Shown one piece after another: positions 10,830 through 21,807 of a stretch of 64,000 nucleotides of DNA (position 1 is its first letter; each line of letters starts with the position of its first letter). The notes below the pieces were generated by a model. That model had not been told where the DNA came from. It did no database searches and worked only from the letters and a program-made list of their open reading frames with translations. This DNA is from Siphonodentalium dalli (lineage: Eukaryota > Mollusca > Scaphopoda > Gadilida > Siphonodentaliidae): contig CP136066.1 in assembly GCA_032622095.1 (NCBI GenBank), positions 201,088,978 to 201,152,977 on the forward strand, given 5' to 3'. The translations under genes were made by a program, and so were the position numbers.

Positions 10830-12345
10830 TGTTATAAGGCACACATAATTCACGGTTACATCTCAATAGGATTAATTAACACAACGGCCGTTGAAAGTCT
10901 GCTAAAGAATGTAATAATATATAACTTTCTGTCTATAAACTCGAACATTAAAGTAGAAACAATATATAATGTACCCCCAGACCCGAAATTTAAATAAATT
11001 TTATAATTTTTCCTAAAACATTATATAAAACGCATTTTTTTATTTTATGGAAGGCAAACAAAGAAAAGAATGTAGTAAGGGTGGAGATAATTGGTGTATA
11101 CGGCAATTTCATTCCGCCTTGGATTAAAAAATGACATACTAACCCAAAATGGCTGCCAATATGGCAGCCGCAAAATAGGTGGAAATTGGGAAATATGTAA
11201 GAACGCACAATTACTTGCTTAAATGGCTCAACTGTATAACACAGCGGTCGTTGATGAACTGCTAAAATATAGTTTAAGGTACGTGTATATATCCCGATCT
11301 ACAAACTCGAACAATAAAGTGAAAATATTACACAATGCACCTCCTGGCACAAAATGTTATATAATTTAGGTATTTTTCTCCAAAAATAACCTGAAGCCAT
11401 TTTTGTCATCTTCTCGGAAGCCATAAAGCGCATAATGTAGCGTGGTGGAGATTATCATTCATATTCATCATTCGTGCAGGAGTCGCCGGCGGGAGAGGAT
11501 CGTACATTCGGGTTCGCCACAGACTGTCGGCCCAGCACGGATCACGATCACTCACCGGCTTACCTGCAGGAATAGCCAGCACGGACCGGCTTAGTTCAAC
11601 GCTGGTACCCAGTGTCAACTCTGCTGTGCTGAATGCCGCGGATTAGCCTGGATGACTCGACAGCCATTATCTGATCCCGCTTCGATCTCAGATTTTGGTT
11701 GTCGGGTCAGCTCTATTGACAGAATGGAGGGCGCAGTACGTCGCTGGAAACTCTACCGTCCCGTGCTAATGAATTACCAGAGCGGATGACCTGGACTCCG
11801 GAGCCCAGCGAATGGAAGATGCCCTTTAGGACGTCAACGGGATGATGCCAGGGGAAGACAGGAGCTGCTGGATAAAAGTTACCAGGACATCCGGACGACT
11901 TCCAGCTGACCTTCTTCTCCTTGGATTTGACAACACCATCACGTCAGCCATCCCTTTGGAGCAGCCCGGACTCCGGATACCATCTAGCAGGAGTCCACCA
12001 CCACCGTCACCGACAAGGCAACAACACATGCTGGGACACTAGATACCATCAACCTACGGTGTTCCAGGGGACTTAAGACATCCCTCGTCTGGATTCCAGC
12101 GACGGAAAGAAAAAGATTTTTTTTTTTAAATGCTTCTTCCCTTCTTAATAAAGGCGATAAAATGAGGGGTTAGACCCATTCGAGAATTCCGGGGTTAGGC
12201 CCCCCCAACACTCTCTCTAAGTGGAAATGTTTGGTGTGTACGATAATTCAAAGTCGTTTTTGGATTACAAAATGGCTTACTAACCCCAAGATGGCTGCCG
12301 ATATGGTTGTCAGAATACATGTTAAAATATGTCATGTTTCACTTT
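10830..12345 (+). repeat. Two diverged tandem units, second split by an insertion
   Basis: Unit 1 (about 10830-11215) and unit 2 (about 11226-11455 plus 12229-12345) share AACACAACGGCCGTTGA / AACACAGCGGTCGTTGA, CTATAAACTCGAACA / CTACAAACTCGAACA, GGTGGAGAT, TTGGTGTATACG / TTGGTGTGTACG and CAAAATGGCTGCC / CAAGATGGCTGCC. Unit 2 is interrupted inside GGTGGAGAT...TTGGTGTG by the element at 11456-12228. No coding content. Confidence 0.6.
11456..12228 (+). mobile_element. Degenerate half-LINE (ORF1-only family member)
   Basis: It is GC-richer than its surroundings and sits in the interrupted tandem unit, which fixes its ends to within a few bases. The 3' end (12145-12209) reads AATAAAGGCGATAAAATGAG, GGGTTAGACCCATTCGAGAA and CCGGGGTTAGGCCCCCC. 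This is a decayed version of the tail at 32416-32500 (minus), 46262-46352 and 55425-55495. The frame is broken by stops, but a proline-rich SPPPPSPTRQQ segment (about 11990-12030) sits where the other copies have APPTPR...EKEQQ. Confidence 0.5.
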
Positions 12346-12441
12346 TATCTCCGTCATTGCCGCCATATAATGTCTCACAGTCCATGGACGTATCCAGCTA
12401 GGGTTCGATGCGTTCGGACGAACCCGCCCTTCAAAACAGAG

Positions 12442-12581
12442 GTGCCCTCGTCGCCTGACTTCCAGGGTTCGACAAGTCGTTGGCTCGGGCAACTTCGGGG
12501 GTTCGTTAAGTTAATGCATGATCTTCGAAGTTGCCCGAGCCAACTAACCGTCGAACCCTGGAAGTCAGGCGACGAGGGCAC
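12442..12581. repeat. 140-bp hairpin with 56-bp arms
   Basis: The left arm 12442-12497 (starting GTGCCCTCGTCGCCTGAC) and right arm 12526-12581 (ending GTCAGGCGACGAGGGCAC) are inverted copies apart from a 7-base central patch, with a 28-base loop. Because the arms are inverted, both strands read a similar PSSPDFQGST peptide; this is not evidence of coding. It may be a MITE or a foldback remnant. No target duplication is clear. Confidence 0.8.
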
Positions 12582-12599
12582 TTAAGCAGTCGGCAAAAA

Positions 12600-12940
12600 G
12601 CATGATCGGCCTATACTGGATTATTTCACATTAAATTGAGGTCCGTATAATGTTTCAGTGAAATCCACATATACGCCGGGGTGAAAATTTGATTTTAATG
12701 TTAATCAAATCAATATAGTCCCATGGCATGTCGGCATATGACGTTGCTAGTCTAACGTGGACAGCAATGTGTTCAGTTTCAATTAAAATGATGCTGTATA
12801 CGTGTATGTCAAACTTGTTTTCACATTCATTGGGAATTATGAACGAATTAACACAGTGTATGCAAACACCACATGTACATGAATATATAGGATACATTTT
12901 TGGGTATCAAGTTGTGTTCCCGTGTGTCCACGTAGTACAC
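12600..12940. other. Unannotated stretch
   Basis: No family recognised. Short frames only. Confidence 0.4.
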
Positions 12941-12950
12941 TCTTAAAACG

Positions 12951-13215
12951 ACTGTGTGGTAGAACCACACAGTTACCACACAGTTTGTGTAACCACTTGG
13001 TCGATCACAACATTGTGTGGTGAATTGTGTGGCAAATGACCACACATCTGTTGTGTGGCGGTGGCGAACAAACTGTGTGGATCGACCAAACAACTTGTTC
13101 TTTGCAGGCACACATTAAATGTGTGCTAATTTATGCACAATATTGTGTGGATACAGATGAACAGTTTTTGTGTGGTTACTGACCTACAAAGTTGTGTAGT
13201 TGACACACACACAGA
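12951..13215. repeat. TGTGTGG/CCACACA-rich block
   Basis: TGTGTGG or its complement occurs about ten times in 265 bp. It begins with a hairpin, ACTGTGTGGT-AGA-ACCACACAGT (12951-12973). The spacing is irregular, so it is not a simple tandem repeat. Confidence 0.6.
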
Positions 13216-14747
13216 TGTTTGGGTCCAGCACATTTAATTGTTCGTTGAATGGACACAAATATGTTTGCACTAAGGAAACAATAATGTTAACTGCCACCAC
13301 ACTAGTTTGTATACTCCGGCAGGATGATCAAATGGAAATGTAGAATAATCTTGCTCAAAGCAGTTATATTTACAAATATTATATCCAAATTGACAACACA
13401 CGACATCATTCTAATATATTAATTAAATGCAGTGACTCTCGTGGCCAAATAGTTTTCGTTAGTTTATCTCCGAGAGTTGCATCCCGAATCGAGAGGTAAA
13501 TATTTACATTTGAGCGTAGTTCGGACGATGTTTTCTATGAAGAGGTACGATTGATTTGCTTGAGATTTTCCGCGATGTTAGTAGAATCCTGCATTCCTCC
13601 TGTTGGGGTAGCGCCTGACTACTAACTTATCAGTTTCACGCACCCGAACAAGTCCATAATATGTCTTTAAGTTGTCAAAACATTGTGTCATTCTTTACTC
13701 CAGTCCACAAAGCATCGGCATAATTAATTAATAAACCCGTTTTATTGGTCAAAAGGTTTAATAATAGATCATAAAAGAACATATTACAATTTCGTGCGAA
13801 ATCCCCCCACCCCCTCCCCCGCATTTATCGGGGCAACCCGCCCGAAAATAGCGGAAGGGCGGGTGGTACCAGGGCCTGTAATAAGGTTTTTAATATGGTT
13901 TTACTATAGATTAGGTTGTGTTTTTTCTGGATAGGCCCATAATGTTGAAAAAATAGATGTTTTTCCCCTAATTTTAAGTTGGGGGTAGTTATCTTATCAT
14001 AAAATATTTCCATGTATATGACGAAAAGTCTCAATTTTGCATCAAAATGTATGTAATAGTGTCTGATAATAGAAATAACATACAGAAATACCCAAAGTTT
14101 TTATATTACATTGTCACCATAATTAAAAAAAAGCTTTTTTCAAAATGTTCTATTTCTATGAAAGGAAAGTTTTTTTCAGCATTGATATATGTAGATTGAT
14201 TATTCCTGATGACAACAATATATAGGTTTGCCATAAGGATCCGAAATGTTTGCCGTTATGCTGTGTTGTCAGAATTTTGCCATTCCTCAAAAATAGCGAA
14301 TTGTCTACCCCCGGACCCACAATCAATTATTTGACAAAAAACGTCATTTGTTTCAAACATTGTGGTTACTAATGACTTTGTTTCATTTCTAACACCCTAA
14401 AGCTACTGAAACTGCATCTGAATATCTGGAAAATGGTTTGAAAAAAAATCGTTTGCCTATTGCTATTTCCAGAGAGATTTAGTATTAGCCGGACAAATAT
14501 ATCTCAAATAAAAGCACTAAACACAAAACACCGGGCATATGTCGCCTGTTTCCTATAAATAACATACTCATCTACAACTCTGCAGCGATAAAAATCATTC
14601 CGGACGCCAAATTAAACCATTTCTACATTTAGTTCCGAGTGACTCGTCGCCATCTATAAATTCTCAATCGGAAGCCGAAAATTTCGGAAAAACGTGAGAA
14701 ATACAGTAGTCCAGGAGATATTGGTCGACCTCTGCACCCCACCCCTA
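13216..14747. other. Long stretch without recognised genes
   Basis: AT-rich sequence with a C-rich patch near 13803-13835. About 13370-13450 resembles 63110-63190 (TATCCAAATTGACAACACAC versus TATCCAAATAGGCAACACAC), so part is a dispersed repeat. Nothing coding recognised. Confidence 0.4.
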
Positions 14748-15130
14748 GGGTATCACAGTGGATCAACGGACACGGACCAAAACCGGAAGTCGTAGATTTC
14801 GAGGTGGAGAAGAAAAAGTCCACAAATATTTGTTGACATTTTTCGACGTGTTTTTGGAATATAAACTGTTGGATATCATTTCTGACCAACTGAAGGTGAT
14901 TGAATAGTTCTTCACTAATGTTCGGACACCGACGATCAATTTTAGTCAGTTGTCAGTGTTCTATCGCGGAAAAAATGCCATTTAATCATCGCCGCGAGAC
15001 GATTTCTTCCCCAAAATATCCCAGAAAATCATACTTATCACATTCACCGCAGACAGCTGTCGCAATTCAAAATTTCATCTTTTGATGCGGGTACCCACCT
15101 CGAAAATACTGTCCGGTTAGTCCCGAAAAA
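14748..15130 (+). repeat. Inverted-repeat arm A, left copy
   Basis: From CAGTGGATCAACGGACACGG through CTAATGTTCGGACACCGACG to TCGAAAATACTGTCCGG, this matches 21340-21800 on the opposite strand with modest divergence. The two copies are about 6.2 kb apart. They could be terminal repeats of one large element or two unlinked insertions. Confidence 0.7.
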
Positions 15131-15394
15131 TTTAATCATTATAGTTGTAAAAAATCTGTCCGCTTAGTCGTGCTTTTGCTGAAGTCTGCCATCTTCAATT
15201 TCTGGTCGAAAAAGCAACTTTGCCGCAGATGATGGGCGTTTCATTTGACTTTTGCGTGGCCACAATGCTCTGGGTGTTCATAATGTTGTATATGTCTCAT
15301 GGGACAACATAACATCCAGGCGGTGTCTTATATATATATAACTGAACTGTAACCTGTAACTGAAATCCAACCACGAAGTGGTGTCAGACCGGTT
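15131..15394. other. Unannotated stretch
   Basis: No feature recognised between repeat arm A and the foldback element. Confidence 0.35.
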
Positions 15395-16655
15395 TTCCGA
15401 AGACCTATTACTACGAAGGCCCACAACTCCGAAGACCCGATTCTCCGACGGCCCACAACTCCGAAGACCCGATTCTCCGACGGCCCATAACTCCGAAGAC
15501 CCGATTCTCCGACGGCCCATAACTCCGAAGATCCGATTCTCCGAAAGCCCATAACTCCGAAGGGCCGATTCTCCGAAGACCTATAACTCCGAAGACCTAT
15601 AACTCCGAAGGGCCGATTCTCCGAAGACCTATAACTCCGAAGGCCCTATTCTCCGACGGCCCATAACTCCGAAGGTCCGATTCTCCGAAGATTTTGTTTT
15701 ATCGGGGTATTATCGTTTACTAAATAGTGTACAGTCCAGTGGCGAAGCCAAGGGGTACCAAAATTCCCACTGCCCCCATTAAACCTCTACTTGCTATTTC
15801 AGACAATATGGGCCCCTACCAAAACATGTCCAATGTCATGTAAAAGCCCGGAAATCGTTCATGGGGCATCAAAATATTCAAACTTTTCCTACTGCCCCCA
15901 CCTAAATGGGAATCCTGGCCCGCGCACCACTGACTATACACCAGATACTATAACGTTATGTTGGCCCATGAGATGCCAGAGTAAAATGTACAGGGGTGAA
16001 CGGGGAAGAACTTGTCGCCCCTGTGCATGTTAGGCTACTCTGACATTCTTGCAGCGTTTCGTTATAATATACCCGGTGCACACCAGTGGTGGAGCCAGGG
16101 TTCCCATTTAGGGGTGCACATTAATTAGCATATGTGGGGGATATGTGGGGGATATATCATGCATATGATATGCCGAAAGCATATCACGAAGGCCTGATTT
16201 AGGGAGCGCATACATGGGAGGGGTCGCCCCCAATCGTTGGTCCGGGGGCTCCCCTGGGCAGGAACACTGTGAATATTTGAATGCCTAGGAGGGATTTCCT
16301 GACGTTTACATGACATTTGACATGTTTTTTGGGGGCGGTCTTCCCTAGGGCCCCATTGCATGACCCCGCCACTGGACTGTACACTATTTAATAAGCGATA
16401 AAACATGATCTTCGGAGATTCGGACCTTCGGAGAATCGGCCCTTCGGAGTTATAGACCTTCGGAGTTATGGGCGTTCGGTGTTATAGGCCTTCGGAGTTA
16501 TGGGCTTTCGGAGTTATGGGTCTTCGGAGTTATGGGATTTCGGAGAATCGGGACTTCGGAGTTATGGGCTTTCGGAGAATCGGGGCGTCGGAGAATCTGA
16601 CCTTCGGAGAATCGGACCTTCGGAGTTATGGGTCTTCGGAAAAACGCTACGTAAC
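15395..16655. mobile_element. Foldback-type element with 16-bp subrepeat arms
   Basis: The outer arms are arrays of a 16-bp unit alternating TTCGGAGAATCGGNC and TTCGGAGTTATGGNC. They are in reverse orientation at 15395-15690 (about 18 units) and forward at 16412-16650 (about 15 units). Inside them, CTAAATAGTGTACAGTCCAG (about 15719) pairs with CTGGACTGTACACTATTTAA (about 16372). The core contains two further related, inverted segments (15735-15920 and 16080-16370). Long inverted ends made of short tandem repeats are the hallmark of Foldback elements. No transposase frame is present. Confidence 0.65.
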
Positions 16656-16925
16656 CCACGAAGTACATGTTTGGTAAACATATAACTTTTGATGTATGTC
16701 ACATTGTTAACTCTGACTTGTCATCACTCTCGGAAGGCCGACATAAAAAAAATGTTAGATTTACATCCAATTTGTTTTTCAGACAAATTCAGCGTTGTGC
16801 CGATTTGTAACTGATCGCACACTCGCAACTCGCAGCTTGTTCGTCCTTTTGTGGATGCAATTTTCGGAGATTTTATTCCTATATTTTGCGGTCATTTGTT
16901 TTTTGCTTCGCATATATATTTAGTA
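16656..16925. other. Unannotated spacer
   Basis: No feature recognised. Confidence 0.35.
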
Positions 16926-17032
16926 CCATCACACGGCACAATCGTTTCGACGATTCTACGACCAATTCCACAATTCTGCGGCTTGACAACCACGGTACTG
17001 CGGCAATTTAACGATTCTGCGACCAGGCTGAT
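16926..17032 (+). repeat. Inverted-repeat arm B, left copy
   Basis: CACACGGCACAATCGTTTCG through TTCTGCGGCTTGACAACCAC is repeated in reverse at 19858-19965. It is built from GATTCTRCG words. About 105 bp. Confidence 0.75.
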
Positions 17033-17269
17033 ACGATAAACACGAAAAAAACATTAAGAAATGAATAATTCCAGAAATATAGACAGTTATGTACCACATA
17101 TTATATTTCTATTAGGTACGGCGATCTTCGAATCGATAATCGGTAGAGAGTTCAGCACTAGAAAGTTAGCACAGCAATACATAATCTTTGACACAAATAG
17201 ACCAGTTGTTTTGGATTTACACACATCACTGTGTGAAATTCGTCTTTAGAGTTGAGAAAATATATATAA

Positions 17270-17888
17270 CTAGAAGGTGACCCGACTTCGTCCGGGCTTT
17301 GACCTTGAATTGTCCATTTTGAAGGTCAAGGTCAAGTGGGGTCACGATTTGACCAGTCCAAAAACACTGCCCGGACAAAAGTACCCGACAAACGTGCCCG
17401 TCGAAATCCATCCGGTTTTACCCGATTTGACCTTGAATTGATCATTTTGAAGGTCAAGGTCTGCTCGGGGTCACGATTGGACCCGTCCAAAACAATCAGT
17501 GGACAAAACTAACCCCACGTATCAAATTTCGTCGAAATCCCATCAAAATTGGCGATTTGACCTTGAAGTTACCCGATTTCAAGGTCAAGGTCACGTCGCA
17601 CAGGCAAATGAATATGCTTATGAGACTCGCCATAAGAAAGTACCCCCACATACCAAGTTTCATCGAAATCCCGTGATATTCGGGCGTTTGACCTTGAAAT
17701 GACCCGAATTTCAAGGTCAAGGTCACGTCGCACGGACAAATAAATATGCCTATGTTCGTCCCCGGCCGAAAATACCCCCACATACCAAGTTTCATCGAAA
17801 TCGGCTGGGCCATTTTCGAGTCCATCGATTACACACAAACATACACACAGATACACACACACACACACAGATCTTTCAAAATATATAA
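17270..17888 (-). mobile_element. Full Helitron-like repeat, minus strand
   Basis: On the minus strand it begins TATATATTTTGAAAGATCTG near 17888 and passes through a CA/TG microsatellite and several TCAAGGTCA/TGACCTTGA words (for example 17300-17308 and 17326-17334, with more near 17430-17460, 17558-17590 and 17690-17720). It ends with the hairpin CCCGGACGAAGTCGGG and CTAG (plus-strand 17270-17273), flanked by TA-rich DNA. This is the best copy for defining both ends. There is no Rep/helicase frame, so it would be non-autonomous. Confidence 0.5.
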
Positions 17889-19857
17889 TAGATGTCCTAT
17901 AAAATTGAGTGGAAACCAAATATTAACATAGCCATACGTCTTTGGTTGATTTTTCACAACTCATATCCATATTTGTGGGGGGGGGGTATCATCGCACTCA
18001 ATTGACAACGCCGAGTAGTCGACTATGACAACGACGATTGTGAGACCAGCAATTGAAATTTCATTAACTTGTGCTCACGAGAAGTCGTTTTCTAATGAAT
18101 GTCACACTCGCTATAGACATGAATACGCATATGAATCACACGACCTCAAGGCTACGAGATTAAGACTCTATCATTTGGAACCAGCTGTGGAAAATAAAGT
18201 AATGTCGAATCGTATATTGCTATACTGTACAGGTTTAATTTCCATATCTGTGCACCACACATTACATGATTTAAATTTTCCGCCTATCCAACTTTCCTTC
18301 CGTCTGTCTGTACGCCTAACTAGCAGCCGACTAACAATGCCTCGGTATTTTCTTATGGCCAACATGTCTTATTCTCAGTTCCGTTGTGGTATCGATGGGG
18401 AATGGTCGCCTTCATGTTAGAAATTAACTCCACACATGAAACTTAATATTTTGTTTTGAGTATAATTCCATATTTTGACATCCAGGTATATATATCTCTA
18501 AACGGTGAAAATTATATTCTATAATGATTTATTTATTTGTGATTAAAATCTAGTTATCTAAAATATAATTCCCTCGCGCAGTCAAGATTTGCCTCCAGAT
18601 ATTACAATTCTATGACATTTATTTCGTATTAATTCTTAACTCATTTGAAGTATGCACACACCAGTTTACCCAATTAAGAATACTACCGCAACAAAACACC
18701 CCATGTTAATAATATACAGGCAAGTTGGCGTCCGAACCGGGGGGTAGGGGGTAGGGGGTCATAAATCAGCGTATCCCTATAGGTTATTTTTTTTATTTTG
18801 GCTACTTTCGGGACCAACCAACCCAATGTTCTACTATTTTATGTATGTATACGTTTTTACTGCAATTTTCTGGCATCCATCCCTTTTATTTTTATTTTTT
18901 TTAAAGTGTTGCTCATTACTTTCAGTTTCAGATAACCATAAAGAATTTTAACTAATACTTTCACACAAACACATTTATAAAAGTAACTAAACGGTCAATA
19001 ATTTTTCGAGGACATCTTTATATGAAGGGCCTACCTGCTAATCAGAATATGACTAAACTAACTCGTGTTATGGTAGGGTAAGTGGTGACATTTTCGAATG
19101 AACAAGTCAACTTTACAAAAATTACAAAGCGGCTAGGTGCACCAAGAAGGAAAATGTTCAGGTACATGTAAGTCGGGCATTTTGTCATGTTCAAAAAATT
19201 AAAGAATGCTCGTTTATCGACAAATCTCTTATGTGACTTGGTCTCTATACCTTCACGTGTGGGGATCAGTAAATACACAGTACTGTATTGAATCCAGGAC
19301 ATGTGCATTGTACAACGAAGGTACTGTTCCAAACATTTATTGATGCAGCGTACATGGGCTTACACGCATAACTAAGCTGTTCGATCATGCAGTGACAGAT
19401 ACGTCGTATACAAATGAAAATTACCGTTCAACGAGTCGCACAATCGTCGTTGTCATGGTCGAAGCGGGGCGTTATCAAATAGTTGACACTTTTACTGCTT
19501 TCTGTGTGTAGTTTAATCGAATATTGCGTCAATGGAGGTACGAATTTGACAAATAATACATTTATGCTTATCAAAGCTTACGTTGGATGTTAATTTTCGC
19601 ACTGTTAATGTCCCCTTGTAGCCCAAGAAACGACTTTTTGCGATCGGTTCGCGGTTCGATCGGATTATCCAGACTTGACCGAGCCGATTGTGACTCATTT
19701 TATGTATTTATCGCATCTTTGTATGTTCCGTGAGTCAACCTGGTGGATCTGCAAAGTCTACTCTGCACAATGCATACAAGAAGAAGCCCGCTTTTATCGT
19801 CCCACGTCAGTAAAAGGCCCCGTTATCTAAGTTTGTCATAAAATATCACGTATAATA
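17889..19857. other. Long stretch without recognised genes
   Basis: A 131-residue plus-strand frame at 18025-18420 has no recognised motif. A GGGGGGTAGGGGGTAGGGGG run lies at 18739-18758. Nothing else is supportable. Confidence 0.4.
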
Positions 19858-19965
19858 AGGCCGCAGAATCGTTGAACTGCCGTAGCACCGTGGTTGTCAA
19901 GCCGCAGAATCGTGGAATTGGTCGTAGAATCGTCGAAACGATTGTGCCGTGTGACCATGGGAACA
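19858..19965 (-). repeat. Inverted-repeat arm B, right copy
   Basis: Reverse-oriented copy of 16926-17032, including CGTGGTTGTCAAGCCGCAGA and CGAAACGATTGTGCCGTGTG. Confidence 0.75.
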
Positions 19966-21315
19966 TGTGAACCTATGATTATGAATTATGTCAGACTTTT
20001 TTGTGTAGTTATATGACATTTTTCGACTTAGAAAATTATTGTTTTCAATATTCAGCAATGGATATAAAACAATGATCAGGAGGGGACTAAAACATACTGT
20101 CGGAGGGGTGTACAGCTATATCTGTTACTAATATTAGCTTAAGTTCAAGTCAACTAAGCAATATTATTATATAATTCCAGGTGCTACTGACGAGAGGATA
20201 GCATGCATGTCTTCATATGTGACCACTGTGAGGCAAAGGCTGGCGGCTTCGCTGAGGCAATCGACCATGGGATTGTACAACACCCGAATGAACGCTTGAA
20301 AATAAAATATGGCCGTATTACCACTTGTTTTAGAGTTATCCATCTTCATCCGCAATTTTGACCGAAACCACCATTGTGACGGCTTGTTTCTGGGCAGCAA
20401 TCAATTGAAATAACAAACTTCAATAATCGATATCTGATCACACTTTGATGGGTTGGTTTCTCGACTCGACCCGACTAAAACAGATGGTACTAGTAATACT
20501 GTCGCGAGTCACCCATTTTGATAAAGAAGTTAGGCTAGTTCCCAATCTCAACGATCCAAAGCAATGAAAACAAGGAGGTGATATGTCAATGTGAGTTCAG
20601 GTTTAGTTATAGATACACCTATTTATTCACCAGGGGTACATAGTTACATATAACCATGAATTGCGCTTAATCGCAAATAATTATGCTTAAGTGCTATTGC
20701 TTAACTGCAATTAATTATGAAATGTGAATTTGGCCACCCATAGAAATGGAAATAAACATTTGCATATTTGATGGCTATGCTATAATATGTAATATTAGCG
20801 AAAATTCTCCGAAATATGGTTGGTGCCAGTAGTTTAAAACATAAAAATAAAGGGGTGTGTACCCGAAAATGTAGTGAAAACGTTATACAATCGTAATCAA
20901 AACTGGGGTGGTGGGAAAGTGGCCATTATGAAAGAAAAAAAAACAGCCATGGGTCTTAATTTGTTTTTCAAGTATCAAATTTCACACTAAATACTGGCTA
21001 AAATATCAAACTTGGAAAATACATCTACACCTCCCACCATCATAACAATCTGTTTCTACTGCCTTGGTAATGGATGGCATTGTAATATTATTGTTCTACA
21101 AATATTTCCATAAATAATTCTTTGATTAATGACATTACACGATCTAAACGAATGTTATGAGAACAAATTGCAAACTGTACTCGGTAGCTAAACTTGATCA
21201 GTATACCATAGTTGCAACAGAAAAGCAGTTGGCCAAAAACGTGCCACTGTTAACGAAAGGCAGCCAACCAACTAATCCATTTCGACTCTTGATTGAACTA
21301 CAATAACTGTCCGCC
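19966..21315. other. Long stretch without recognised genes
   Basis: A short internal repeat of TTAATTGC/GCTTAA words lies at about 20655-20725. No coding or mobile-element motif recognised. Confidence 0.4.
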
Positions 21316-21805
21316 CGGTCTGGTGGATTGCGACTAATTTCCGGGGTGTACAGGACAAACCGGACAGTATTTTCGAGGCGGGTACCCGCACCAAAAGATG
21401 AAATTTGGAATTTTGAGATTGTCCGTGAAAATACTCAAAATATGCATTTGTGGGGGGAAAACAGGCCTTTCGATTGGTATATAGGTTGTTGCGACAGCTG
21501 TCTGCGATGAATGTGATAAGTATGATTTTCTGGGATATTTTGGGGAAGAAATCATCTCGCGGCGTTGACTAAATGGCATTTTTTCCGCGATAGAACACTG
21601 ACAACTGACGTAAATTGATCGTCGGTGTCCGAACATTAGTGAAGAACTTATTCACTCACCTTCAGTTGGTCAGAAATTATATCCAACCGTTTATATTCCA
21701 AAAAACACGTCGAAAAATATCAACAAATATTTGTGGACTTTTTTTTCTCCACCTCGAAATCTACGACTTCCGGTTTTGGTCCGTGTCCGTTGATCCACTG
21801 TGGGT
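21316..21805 (-). repeat. Inverted-repeat arm A, right copy
   Basis: Matches 14748-15130 in reverse. It abuts the large inverted duplication that begins at about 21808. Confidence 0.7.
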
Positions 21806-21807
21806 AT

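Noticed and set aside
12307..12585. Plus- and minus-strand frames with the same PSSPDFQGST peptide
   Set aside because: The shared peptide is due to the inverted arms of the 140-bp hairpin.
15278..15552. GESGLRSYGPSENR-type repeat proteins at 15278-15552 and 16468-16685
   Set aside because: These are translations of the 16-bp subrepeats of the foldback element.
18025..18420. 131-codon plus-strand frame as a gene
   Set aside because: No recognised motif, no splice or promoter context, random-looking composition.
18739..18759. G-quadruplex
   Set aside because: Only three G-runs are present in the tract; a canonical four-run motif is not met.
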